From: DASYQD01 sp036005845 | GTDB lineage: Bacteria > Acidobacteriota > Thermoanaerobaculia > Multivoradales > JAIOJS01 | DNA: 64,000 nt | Direction: 5' to 3' | NCBI GenBank assembly: GCA_036005845.1 | Contig: DASYQD010000108.1 | Coordinates: 42,283 to 106,282 of the forward strand | Shown here: positions 51,401 to 58,598 of the stretch, in pieces | Numbering within the stretch: the first letter of the stretch is position 1 | How the letters are laid out: each line of letters begins with the position of its first letter | Position numbers and translations under genes: made by a program | The notes under the pieces: model-generated | Database searches by the model: none | What the model was told of the DNA's origin: nothing | What the model saw: only the letters and a program-made list of their open reading frames with translations

Positions 51401-52011
51401 TCACCAAGACCGCGCAGTACGAGACCAAGGCCTACGGCACGAATGCGGTGCTCGGTGCCGACGTCGACTTCGGCGCTGACGCCGATACCTTCGCCGCCGC
51501 GCTTCCGAGCGACTGGACGGTGGGCCGCGCCTACCTCGACCAATTGAGCGTCGGCGACGCCAAGGCCCTCATCAAGTCGCAGGTGAACGCGGGCACCGCG
51601 CTGGCCGGTTTCGTCGGCCACTCCGGCCCGACGCTGTGGACCTACCGCGGCCTGTTCGACGCCGGCGACGCGCAGGGGCTCGCCAACGTCGGCCGGCCGA
51701 CGGTCGTTGCCCAGTGGGGTTGCTGGAACTCCTATTACGTCGAGCCGCACTACAACACGCTCGCTCACACCTTCCTGGTGACCGGCCTGCAGGGCGCCGC
51801 CGCCGTCTTGGGCACGACTACCGTCAGCGAGGACCACTCGCTGCGGCTGCTCGGCACCGCGTTGACGCCCCGTTTGGCCCAGCCCGGCAACACCATCGGC
51901 GCCGCGCTCACGGATGCCAAGCGGCAGGTGGCGGCGATCGACCCGAGCGTGCGCGACGTGCTGCTGGGCTGGACGATCCTCGGCGATCCGTCGCTCGTCA
52001 TCACGCCGTAG
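48475..52011 (+). CDS. Secreted C25 (gingipain-like) cysteine peptidase
   Basis: 1178 residues; ATG 48475 follows a GGGAGG box. The signal peptide is MRCNWSRSTLSLLAALAVVS and so on to about residue 30. The N-terminal half is beta-rich, with a Fn3-like segment at about 365-460 (LSAFQATSQGGGAVITWSTA). The caspase-like C25 catalytic domain spans about 835-1150 (QYLIIAHPDFIAGLSSFVAH, YVLLVGGDSYDYKNYLGLGS). The catalytic His is in GFVGHSGPTLW (about 1047) and the catalytic Cys in VVAQWGCWNSYYVEPHYN (about 1081). There is no recognisable type IX sorting domain, so its export route is unclear. A TGCTAAGGT -10 box lies at 48426-48434. It precedes the lasso locus by 78 nt on the same strand. Confidence 0.88.
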   Translation: MRCNWSRSTLSLLAALAVVSLGLASPARAETTTVASAWPTSSQWIAYANFRDPEGGKISDLTNGGASFSSEVDIASGWTSGTGTCNPSSAGTQCGTKNSAFYFIDNKTAGSNTDGILFLRMRLDGDPRDGGSALSPSHWNFLLSITGTVSVPIGGGTTRTYTEDIVGAPDAKEFWIDVYGGAASGNGSIDKVDLFYANNKTGDAWAGGVDGNNLPGGNDARKPDNIANCNETTAGFHLINSFMACNAAGLAACRNGANADLSHTRVLAVSTEDPTDTTGEYYLDVQVPFAALTDSCGTYTTNNGGDNGTTTAITKGNQLVFDDASTALEATYSTSDSGVDPLQKDYIGQCTGLVCEPVYGTLISTPVTLSAFQATSQGGGAVITWSTATELGNLGFNIYTEIDGNRVKVNRGLIPSRAVNSMTRKDYSYAAAVAGGRFWIEELDIRGKTEMHGPFELGELYGNNSVAQPVPWSAIRSQHATAQAAAQQERLRAWKSYDYPRVNFRVTREGIYRVSYEDLLAAGINLSGVPVSKLALVNHGQPAPIYVSSKGTFGPGGSIEFFGEAASSMYTDVNVYQLQVDDARAVRLGDDARPPRRNEIPEAAYQATKSWDENLDYAFLSPNGDPWFRTMMCAYPGGASCASSLPATVTLDVPVDNYVPGRGAVSVGMAIWGLTAGSHHATLSLNGNTLSDLSFWGTTAQSIAAPAAGSQLVAGANQVQLRLPGDVSGSPWDMVVLDRYSVTYPRAFVAQQDWLAFDSGGRQFQVSGLSSNGAVVYRRDANNGQWSRLREVAVSTAAGGYSASFAGTGQQAHYLVAGAGSVAKPEIEVASADLALANDAAQYLIIAHPDFIAGLSSFVAHKQSRFQVKVADVEAVYEQFGDGSVDPEAIHRYIRHAVANLGTQYVLLVGGDSYDYKNYLGLGSLSFIPSLYVATDDLVKFAPSDPSLADLDGDGVPDVPIGRWPVRSAAELEAVVTKTAQYETKAYGTNAVLGADVDFGADADTFAAALPSDWTVGRAYLDQLSVGDAKALIKSQVNAGTALAGFVGHSGPTLWTYRGLFDAGDAQGLANVGRPTVVAQWGCWNSYYVEPHYNTLAHTFLVTGLQGAAAVLGTTTVSEDHSLRLLGTALTPRLAQPGNTIGAALTDAKRQVAAIDPSVRDVLLGWTILGDPSLVITP

Positions 52012-52089
52012 GTTGCAGGAGTCCAGGCGGGTTCCGCTGGCGGTGCGGCGCGCGTGCGTCGCACCAGCCGGTGCTCGCCCGGTCGAGAC

Positions 52090-53916
52090 GTGAGCGGGAT
52101 CGTCGCCGTCTTCCGCCGCGACGGTCGGCCGGTCGAAGCCGGTGAAGTCGAGCGCATGCTCGCCGCGGTACCGGAGTGCTCCGTCGACGGGCAGAGCGCT
52201 TGGGTCGCGGGCGAGGTGGGACTGGGCCACCAGCGGTTCTGGGTCCTGCCCGAGGAAATGGGCGAAGTGCAGCCGCTCTTCGATGCGGAGATTGGCTGCG
52301 TGCTGGTGGCCGATCTGCGGCTCGACAACCGGGGCCAGCTGCTCCGTGAGCTTGCGGTGACCGGAGACGACGCCGCCCTATGGTCCGACGCACGCCTGTT
52401 GCTGGCCGGCTACCTGCGGTGGGGACAGGCGTGCGTCGAGCGGTTGATGGGCGACTTCGCATTCGTACTTTGGGACGAACGAGAGAAGAGATTGTTCGCG
52501 GCCCGCGACCCGATGGGCGCCCGCGGGCTCAGCTATCACCTGAGCGACGGCGTCGCGCTGTTGGCGTCCAACGTGGAACAGCTGCTCGCGCACGGCGCGT
52601 TTGCCGCACGCCTCAATGAGTCGCGGGTCGTCGACCTGCTGACGATGGACTGGTCGGACCAGGCGGCCACCTTCTACCGCGACGTCCTGGATCTGGTGCC
52701 GGGCGCAACTCTCACCGTCACCGCGACGCGCGCTGAAGTCCGCGAGTTCTGTGACCTGCTGCCGGTCAAGCGCCTGCGCTATCGCGACCAGCGCAACTAC
52801 GCCGAGCATTATCGCGAGCTGGTGACCGAGGCCGTAGCCTGCCGCCTGCGCAGCACCGGGCGCATCGGCCTGTCGCTGAGCGGCGGTCTCGACTCCACGC
52901 TGCTAGCCGCGATCGCCGCGCCCATGGTGCCGCAGGGCGGTGGCGCCTCCGGTCTTCAGTGCTATTCCTACGCCTTCGAGCGGCACCCGTCATGCGATGA
53001 GCGGCCCTTCATCGAGCCACTCGTCGCTCACTTGGGGGTGGGATCGCGCTACGCCTGGTGCGACGACCTGTGGACGCTGCGTGACGCCGATCGGTGGCCC
53101 GTGCACCGCGACTACGTGCTCACCGATCCTTACGCCTGGCTGCCGCAAGCAGTCAACCGGCTGGCGAGTCAGGACGGTTGCCGGGTGTTGCTCGGCGGCT
53201 ACTACGGCGACGTGCTGACGGCGGGCAGTCGCGAGTGGGCGGCAGGCATGGCAGCCGACGGCCGCTTGGGCGAGCTCACGGTCGAGCTGTGGAAAAACCG
53301 CAGCCTCCCCGTGTGGGCCGGAGCGGCAAGGAGCCTGGGCCGCGCCATGCTGCCGCTCTGGATCGATCGGCTGAGGCGGCGGCCAGCGCGTCGGCGGGGC
53401 GAATCCCAGCCCGCTCTCGACCGCCGGTTGGTCGGCGCTGCCGACCGCGTCAATAGCCGTCGCGGCTTTCACCGGCATTTGCGGCTGGCCTGTTTCACGC
53501 AGGGGCCCGCCAGCGTCCGTCGCACGTACCATGCTCTGGGCCTGGAACCGCTGTCGCCGTACGAGGACCGCCGGCTGGTGGAGTTCGTGCTCGCGATACC
53601 CGCCGATCAGCTCGGTCGCCCCGGGGACGGGAACGATCGCCGGATCCACCGCGAGGCGGCCCGCGGCCTGCTTCCCGAGCCGATCCGGTCGCGTAAGGAC
53701 CGCACGAGCTTCCTCGCGCTCCTGCGCGAAGGCCTGTTCGACCGCGAGGCGGCCACGGTGGCACGGCTGCTGGCGCGGCCGCGAATCGTCGACATGGGAC
53801 AGGTCGCTGCAGTCTGGCTGGAAACGCATCCGCCGACCGCCAGCCTGCCGGTCGAAGATCTGGAGGTGCTCTGGCTATGTCTGTGTCTGGAGATGTGGTT
53901 GCGCAAATTCTGGTAA
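52090..53916 (+). CDS. Lasso-peptide cyclase (asparagine-synthetase homologue)
   Basis: 608 residues. GTG 52090 begins V/M-SGIVAVFRRDG: the Cys2 nucleophile of glutaminases is Ser here, so it cannot hydrolyse glutamine, as is usual for lasso cyclases. The synthetase domain has the ATP loop GLSLSGGLDSTLLAA near residue 262 and a matching C-terminal half (SPYEDRRLVEFVLAIPADQL, PIRSRKDRTSFLALLREG). It would adenylate an acidic side chain of the precursor and close the ring with the core N-terminus. The gene directly precedes a lasso-type precursor and a kinase. Confidence 0.84.
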   Translation: MSGIVAVFRRDGRPVEAGEVERMLAAVPECSVDGQSAWVAGEVGLGHQRFWVLPEEMGEVQPLFDAEIGCVLVADLRLDNRGQLLRELAVTGDDAALWSDARLLLAGYLRWGQACVERLMGDFAFVLWDEREKRLFAARDPMGARGLSYHLSDGVALLASNVEQLLAHGAFAARLNESRVVDLLTMDWSDQAATFYRDVLDLVPGATLTVTATRAEVREFCDLLPVKRLRYRDQRNYAEHYRELVTEAVACRLRSTGRIGLSLSGGLDSTLLAAIAAPMVPQGGGASGLQCYSYAFERHPSCDERPFIEPLVAHLGVGSRYAWCDDLWTLRDADRWPVHRDYVLTDPYAWLPQAVNRLASQDGCRVLLGGYYGDVLTAGSREWAAGMAADGRLGELTVELWKNRSLPVWAGAARSLGRAMLPLWIDRLRRRPARRRGESQPALDRRLVGAADRVNSRRGFHRHLRLACFTQGPASVRRTYHALGLEPLSPYEDRRLVEFVLAIPADQLGRPGDGNDRRIHREAARGLLPEPIRSRKDRTSFLALLREGLFDREAATVARLLARPRIVDMGQVAAVWLETHPPTASLPVEDLEVLWLCLCLEMWLRKFW

Positions 53917-53972
53917 GATTTGTGCACCAAGTCCGACCGTCCGTACGTCGGTCGTTGGAGGGCCCGGAAACG

Positions 53973-54170
53973 ATGAGCCGCAAGGTCGGAGACTCGAACG
54001 CCGCGGGTGACGCGATGACGGGCTGCAGGCAGCCCGAGCACGCGGAGTCGACCACACGCAAGGCATACATGCCTCCCCGACTCACCCGCTACGGCAATGT
54101 CCGCGACCTGACCGCCGCTCCCTCGCCAGGGGCCTTCGAGAGCGGCCGCGGTACCGGCTTCAGGGCCTAG
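53973..54170 (+). CDS. Lasso-peptide precursor
   Basis: 65 residues from ATG 53973 with GGAGGG 10 nt upstream. The leader carries YMPPRLTRYGNVRDLT (residues 32-47), which fits the YxxPxLx3Gx5T motif recognised by RRE domains. Thr47 at the penultimate leader position predicts cleavage after Ala48 and the core APSPGAFESGRGTGFRA (49-65). Ala1 to Glu8 would give an 8-residue macrolactam with a 9-residue tail. An extended -10-like TGGTAAGAT (53911-53919) at the end of the cyclase gene could drive separate expression. The product is undescribed as far as I know. Confidence 0.8.
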   Translation: MSRKVGDSNAAGDAMTGCRQPEHAESTTRKAYMPPRLTRYGNVRDLTAAPSPGAFESGRGTGFRA

Positions 54171-54182
54171 TTACCAGTCGAT

Positions 54183-55211
54183 GTGCCGGCCGGCGCGACG
54201 CTGAACTGGTACACGTATCGGCTCGCCGACCACGTCGTCCAGGCCAACTTCGAGCTAGTGGAGCTCGAGCCCGGCTGGGAGGGCGGACCCGAGATCCGCT
54301 GCGAGCTGTTGCCGCCGATCGTCGAGCACGCGGAGCCGCGCGAGTGGTTCCACGGCTGGCGACTCCCCGGCGACGGCTCCTGGTGGATGCAGGCCGCGGA
54401 GGCGGACGGCGAGTACCTGCTGCGGTTCCCCGGCCTACTCGACGCGAGAGTTTCCGCGGACGGCACCCGCGTCCGTTGCCTGCCCCTGCACGGCACGCCG
54501 ATGGAGACCGTACGCCACCTGCTGCTCGATCAGGTGCTGCCGCTGGCGATCGGTCTCGGCGGCGACCTGGTGCTCCATGCTGCTGCGTTAGCCGTCCAGG
54601 GGCAGGCTGTCGCGATCCTTGGCCCTACCGGCAGCGGCAAGTCCACGCTCGCTGCTTGGCTCGGCAGGCATGGCTGCACGCTCCTGACAGATGACTGTCT
54701 GGTGGTCCGGGAGGGCGCCGGCGAGTGGTGCGCCTTGCCCTACTACGGCGGCTTTCGCCTCTGGCCTGACAACCTGGCCGCGTTGTTGCCCGGCGAGACG
54801 GCGGTCGCCGGCATGGCGCACTACTCGCGCAAGCAACGCGTGGTGGAGCCGGAGGGCTGGCGCGCCGCTGCCGTGGCACGACCGCTGCGCCACCTCTGCT
54901 TCCTGCAGCCGGCCCCGGAGCCGGCGGACTCTGGCGAGGTGACGATCGATCCGCTGCCTCCGCGCGAGGCGATGATGTCGCTGGTGAGGGCGAGCTTCCT
55001 CCTCGAGATCCGTTCGCCGCATGTGCTGGCTCGGCAGTTCGACGCCATCGGCCGCCTGGTCGACGCGGTGCCCAGCGCCGCTCTCCGCTACCCGCGGGTC
55101 CATGCCGCCCTCGCCGACGTGCACGACGCCATCAGGACGCGACTTCTGGTGGACGAGGCGGCCGGCGTCAGTCGATGCGCGCCAGAAGACCCGCCCGCTC
55201 GAGATCGCTGA
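54183..55211 (+). CDS. HPr-kinase-like lasso-peptide modification protein
   Basis: 342 residues from GTG 54183. The first 120 residues are not recognised. A P-loop kinase domain follows with Walker A AILGPTGSGKSTLAAWLG (about residue 147), an adjacent TLLTDDCLVVRE resembling the HPrK acidic site, and a C-terminal helical part. Related kinase-like proteins in some lasso clusters phosphorylate the precursor. The core here ends in Ala, so Ser3, Ser9 or Thr13 would be the candidates. Its 3' end overlaps the opposing RRE gene by 44 nt. Confidence 0.75.
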   Translation: MPAGATLNWYTYRLADHVVQANFELVELEPGWEGGPEIRCELLPPIVEHAEPREWFHGWRLPGDGSWWMQAAEADGEYLLRFPGLLDARVSADGTRVRCLPLHGTPMETVRHLLLDQVLPLAIGLGGDLVLHAAALAVQGQAVAILGPTGSGKSTLAAWLGRHGCTLLTDDCLVVREGAGEWCALPYYGGFRLWPDNLAALLPGETAVAGMAHYSRKQRVVEPEGWRAAAVARPLRHLCFLQPAPEPADSGEVTIDPLPPREAMMSLVRASFLLEIRSPHVLARQFDAIGRLVDAVPSAALRYPRVHAALADVHDAIRTRLLVDEAAGVSRCAPEDPPARDR

Positions 55212-55455
55212 GCAGCGCCTCGACGTCGGCCCTCAACGTCGCGGCGGAGACCTCGAGCTCCGACTCCATCGTGGCTAGCGTCGCCGTCAGCGAGTGCCCG
55301 CCGGCCAGCAGCTCCCACACCCGGCGCCCGGTCGCGTTGAGACCGTAGTAGGTGCCGCTCTCGAGGTCCAGCAGGACGGCTTCGTCGGCCAGCTCGCGCA
55401 GTCTGACGCGCGGGTTGGGCTGAAAACGCTCCGGGCGAGAGCTGGGCTGCGGCAT
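55168..55455 (-). CDS. PqqD-like RiPP recognition element (lasso B1-type)
   Basis: 95 residues from ATG 55455, which is 9 nt after a TACGAT -10 box at 55470-55465. The PqqD/RRE fold is recognisable: NPRVRLRELADEAVLLDLES, GTYYGLNATGRRVWELLAGG, and TLRADVEALLSDLERAGLL. This domain binds the leader peptide and presents it to the modifying enzymes. It is on the opposite strand from the other lasso genes and overlaps the kinase gene end. No B2 transglutaminase-like leader protease gene lies beside it. Confidence 0.8.
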   Translation of the reverse strand: MPQPSSRPERFQPNPRVRLRELADEAVLLDLESGTYYGLNATGRRVWELLAGGHSLTATLATMESELEVSAATLRADVEALLSDLERAGLLARID

Positions 55456-55553
55456 CGGCGCGTCATCGTATCCGGCTCGGGCGCGGGCGCTGTGATAGAA
55501 CTCTGCCGCGCCGCAGAGCTCCGCCTCGCCACGCACCCTCCGCACTTCGGACC

Positions 55554-56966
55554 GTGGAACGCAAGACCAAGATCGTCGCCACCCTCGGCCCGGCTTGCGC
55601 CTCGTACGAGCGCATCCGCGAGCTGGTGGCGGCGGGGATGGACGTCGCCCGCCTCAACTTCTCGCACGGCGACTACAAGACGCATCGCCAGCTCGCCGGC
55701 TGGGTGCGCGCCGCCGCCGAGGAGGAGAAGCGCGTCGTCGCGCTGCTGCAGGACATCCAGGGGCCGAAGATCCGCGTCGGCACCTTCGCCGGCGGCGCCT
55801 GCGAGCTCGCCACCGGCAGCGAGATACGGCTCATCGCCGGCGAGGGTGAGGGCGACTGCGAGACGGTCTACGTCAACTATCCGCATCTCACCGAGGACAT
55901 CCAGCCCGGCGAACGGGTGGTGCTCGCCGACGGCCTCATCCGCCTCGAGGTGCTCGGCCACGCGCCGCACGGGCTGCGCGCGTCGGTGTTGATCGGCGGC
56001 ACCCTCGGCGACCACAAGGGCGTCGCCTTCCCGCAATCGGAGCTGCGCATGCCGGCGATCACCGACAAGGACCGCCGCGACCTCGTCTTCGGGCGCGAGC
56101 TGGGCGTCGACATGGTGGCCGCCTCCTTCGTGCGCTCGGCCGCCGACGTCAGGCTGGTCAGCGAGCTCGCCGGTGACGACACGCCGATCGTCGCCAAGAT
56201 CGAGCTCGCTGCCGGCTACCAGAACCTCGACGGCATCCTCGACACCGCGCCGGCGATCATGGTCGCGCGCGGCGACCTGGGCGTGCAGCTGCCGCTCGAG
56301 AAGATCCCGCTCATCCAGCTCGACATCCTCTCGCGCACCAACCGCGCCGGCCGCATCGCCATCACCGCCACCGAGATGCTGGAGTCGATGACGCGGGCCA
56401 CGCGGCCGACGCGCGCCGAGGTCACCGACGTGGCGAGCGCCGTGCTCGCCGGCACCGACGCGGTGATGCTCTCGGCCGAGACCGCCACCGGCGACCACCC
56501 GGTGCGTACGGTCGAGGTGATGGACATCATCTGCCGCGAGATCGAGGGCAGCCTCGGCCCGCCGTCGTTCGGGCACGGCCTCTTGCGCGACGGCGACGAG
56601 CGCTTCCCGTCGGCCACCGCGAAGGCGGCGGTCGAGGCGGCGTCGTCGCTCGGCATCGAGACGATCGTCGCCTTCACCGAGAGCGGCAACAGCGCGCGGC
56701 TGCTCTCCAAGTACCGGCCGCTGGCGCGCATCCTCGCCTTCACCCCCGAGCCGCGCACGCTGGCGCGGATGGCGCTCTACTGGGGCGTGCGGCCGCTGCC
56801 CTTCCAGCGCCTCGACTCGACCGATCAGATGATCGCCTACGCCGAGCGCAAGGTGCTCGAGCTGGGCGTCTGCCAGCCCGGCGACAGCGTGGTGCTGATA
56901 GCGGGCGTGCCGCCCAATGAGCGGCACTCGACGAACCTGATGAAGCTGCACGTGGTGCGCGGTTAG
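55554..56966 (+). CDS. pyk: Pyruvate kinase
   Basis: 470 residues from GTG 55554. Catalytic features: TKIVATLGPACASYERIREL at the start, VARLNFSHGDYKTH, DIQGPKIRVG, the Lys in VAKIELAAGYQNLDGIL, the active-site MVARGDLGVQLPLEKIP and the helix ATEMLESMTRATRPTRAEV. The C-terminal allosteric domain is present. It makes pyruvate and ATP from phosphoenolpyruvate and ADP, feeding the AceE-dependent complex. The divergent neighbour is the RRE gene. Confidence 0.96.
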   Translation: MERKTKIVATLGPACASYERIRELVAAGMDVARLNFSHGDYKTHRQLAGWVRAAAEEEKRVVALLQDIQGPKIRVGTFAGGACELATGSEIRLIAGEGEGDCETVYVNYPHLTEDIQPGERVVLADGLIRLEVLGHAPHGLRASVLIGGTLGDHKGVAFPQSELRMPAITDKDRRDLVFGRELGVDMVAASFVRSAADVRLVSELAGDDTPIVAKIELAAGYQNLDGILDTAPAIMVARGDLGVQLPLEKIPLIQLDILSRTNRAGRIAITATEMLESMTRATRPTRAEVTDVASAVLAGTDAVMLSAETATGDHPVRTVEVMDIICREIEGSLGPPSFGHGLLRDGDERFPSATAKAAVEAASSLGIETIVAFTESGNSARLLSKYRPLARILAFTPEPRTLARMALYWGVRPLPFQRLDSTDQMIAYAERKVLELGVCQPGDSVVLIAGVPPNERHSTNLMKLHVVRG

Positions 56967-57039
56967 GCGACCGGCCCGGGCGCAGCCAGCGTTAGCGGCG
57001 GCCCGCATCCACCCTATTTGCGGCGCGCGCCTCCATCGG

Positions 57040-57045
57040 TAAGAT
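57040..57045 (+). promoter_or_regulatory. -10 box of the chorismatase gene, leaderless
   Basis: TAAGAT ends 9 nt before the TTG at 57055, supporting that unusual start codon and a leaderless transcript. Confidence 0.4.
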
Positions 57046-57054
57046 CCGGCCCAG

Positions 57055-58119
57055 TTGCAGCCACTCGACGACGGCATCGCCCCCGCGCGGCCACGACCGG
57101 CTTCCGCGGGCTCGGAATCGCGCGCTCCGGTGGGACGCGGCGTGCGCATGGCGTTGGTCTCGGCGGAGGGCGCCGAGTCGGCGCCGTCGCCGCTCGTCGC
57201 CGTGGTGCACGCCGGCGGCGCGCCGGCGCCGCCGGGAACGCCGCTGGCGGTGCGCGTGCCGCTGCCGCAGCTCTACGGCGAGCCCACCGCCGAGCTGTGG
57301 GAGGCGGACGGCGCCGTAGGCACCGGCGTTCACGGCGGTGTCCGCTGGGCAGCGACCGACGCCGTGCTCGCCGGCGCTCTCGAGCTGCCGGCGAGCGGCG
57401 CCGCCGAGCTCGAGGCAGCGGCCTGCATCGCCTACCGCGAGCTGCTCGCCGTCGCCGCCGACCTCGGCTACCCGCACCTGCTGCGGCTGTGGAACGTGGT
57501 GCCGGCGATCAACCGTCTCGACCACGGCCTCGAGCGCTACCGCCGCTTCTGCCGCGGCCGCGCCGAGGCGTTCGAAGGACACCACGGCCCGCTCTTCCAA
57601 TCGCAGCTCTGCGCGTCGAGCGCCGTCGGCAGCGAGGGCGGCGACCTCGTCGTCTGGTTCCTCGCCGGCCGCGAGCGCGGGCTGCCGCGCGAGAACCCGC
57701 GCCAGGTGAGCGCCTACTCGTATCCGCCGTGCTACGGCCCGCGCAGCCCGTCGTTCGCGCGCGCCACGCGCTGCCCGGCGGCTGCCGGCGGCTGGCTCCT
57801 GCTCTCAGGCACCGCCAGCATCGTCGGCCACAAGAGCGTCCACCCTGGCGACGTCGAGCGCCAGGTCGAGGAGACGCTCGACAATCTCGAAGAGCTGCTG
57901 CCGGCCGAGACGGAGACGACGCGCCATCACGCGCGCGGTGCGCCGCGCTTCGAGGCGCTCAAGATCTACGTGCGGCGGCCGGAGGATCTGCCCGTCGTTC
58001 GCGCCGCGATCGCGTCGCGGCTCGGCAGCGCGCTGCCGGTGCTCTACCTGCGCGCCGACATCTGCCGCGAAGAGCTGCTGGTCGAGATCGAAGGCCTGGC
58101 GCCGCCGCCGCGCGGCTGA
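57055..58119 (+). CDS. Chorismatase (FkbO/Hyg5/XanB2-type chorismate hydrolase)
   Basis: 354 residues from TTG 57055; ATG 57148 is an alternative. Family marks are LRLWNVVPAINRL, YRRFCRGRAEAFEGHHG, ENPRQVSAYSYPPCYGP, RSPSFARAT and LLLSGTASIVGHKSVHPGDV. Chorismatases convert chorismate to dihydroxycyclohexadiene carboxylate or to 3- or 4-hydroxybenzoate with pyruvate release. Which product forms cannot be fixed from motifs alone. A RidA gene faces it tail to tail, 6 nt away. Confidence 0.85.
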   Translation: MQPLDDGIAPARPRPASAGSESRAPVGRGVRMALVSAEGAESAPSPLVAVVHAGGAPAPPGTPLAVRVPLPQLYGEPTAELWEADGAVGTGVHGGVRWAATDAVLAGALELPASGAAELEAAACIAYRELLAVAADLGYPHLLRLWNVVPAINRLDHGLERYRRFCRGRAEAFEGHHGPLFQSQLCASSAVGSEGGDLVVWFLAGRERGLPRENPRQVSAYSYPPCYGPRSPSFARATRCPAAAGGWLLLSGTASIVGHKSVHPGDVERQVEETLDNLEELLPAETETTRHHARGAPRFEALKIYVRRPEDLPVVRAAIASRLGSALPVLYLRADICREELLVEIEGLAPPPRG

Positions 58120-58125
58120 CGAGCG

Positions 58126-58518
58126 CTAGCCGCGCATCACCGCGATCGCTTCGAGCTCGATGCGGGCGCCGAGCGCCAGGCCGCTGGTGCCGAAGGAGCT
58201 GCGCGCCGGCAGCTCGCCTTCGGTGAAGAAGCTCACGTAGGCTTCGTTCATCGCCGCCCACTCGCTCATGTCGGCGACCATGCAGGTGACCTTGACGAGG
58301 TCGCGGAAGCCGAGGCCGCGGCGCTCGAGGACGGCGCCGAGGTTCTCCAGCGCCTGCCGCGTCTCGGCGCCGATGCCGCCGGGCACCAGCTCGAGCTTGC
58401 CGGGGTAGTGGCCGAGCTGGCCGGAGATGAAGAGCAGGTCGCCGACGCGGACCGCTTCGGAGAAGGGGAGATTCATGCCGCCGATGGGCAGGGACGGGAA
58501 GCGCTCGACGGTTGCCAT
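58126..58518 (-). CDS. RidA-family (YjgF/YER057c) reactive enamine deaminase
   Basis: 130 residues, start ATG 58518, 6 nt after TAGATT. The family core is VRVGDLLFISGQLGHYPG, ETRQALENLGAVLERRGLGF, LVKVTCMVADMSEWAAMNEA and YVSFFTEGELPARSSFG. The conserved Arg that binds the substrate carboxylate is in PARSSFG. RidA enzymes hydrolyse reactive enamine/imine intermediates made by PLP dehydratases such as the one at 33577-34563. A subfamily role other than canonical RidA is possible. Confidence 0.85.
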   Translation of the reverse strand: MATVERFPSLPIGGMNLPFSEAVRVGDLLFISGQLGHYPGKLELVPGGIGAETRQALENLGAVLERRGLGFRDLVKVTCMVADMSEWAAMNEAYVSFFTEGELPARSSFGTSGLALGARIELEAIAVMRG

Positions 58519-58524
58519 GCTGGC

Positions 58525-58590
58525 AATCTAACACCGGCTCGTGCTCCGTCGCGGCGTGCCGCGAGCCGTCACGGAGCGCGGTGCTACCAT
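58525..58590. promoter_or_regulatory. Divergent leaderless promoters of ridA-like and proC
   Basis: Minus: TGTTAGATT with hexamer TAGATT (58530-58525), 6 nt before ATG 58518. Plus: TGCTACCAT (58582-58590) with hexamer TACCAT, 8 nt before ATG 58599. Confidence 0.5.
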
Positions 58591-58598
58591 CCGCCGCC

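Noticed and set aside
52090..53916. A second asparagine synthetase
   Set aside because: Ser replaces the glutaminase nucleophile Cys2, and the next gene is a lasso-type precursor, so it is called a cyclase.
53877..54170. A longer lasso precursor starting at ATG 53877 inside the cyclase gene
   Set aside because: No SD precedes it and the extra 32 residues lack leader features. ATG 53973 has a suitably placed GGAGGG.
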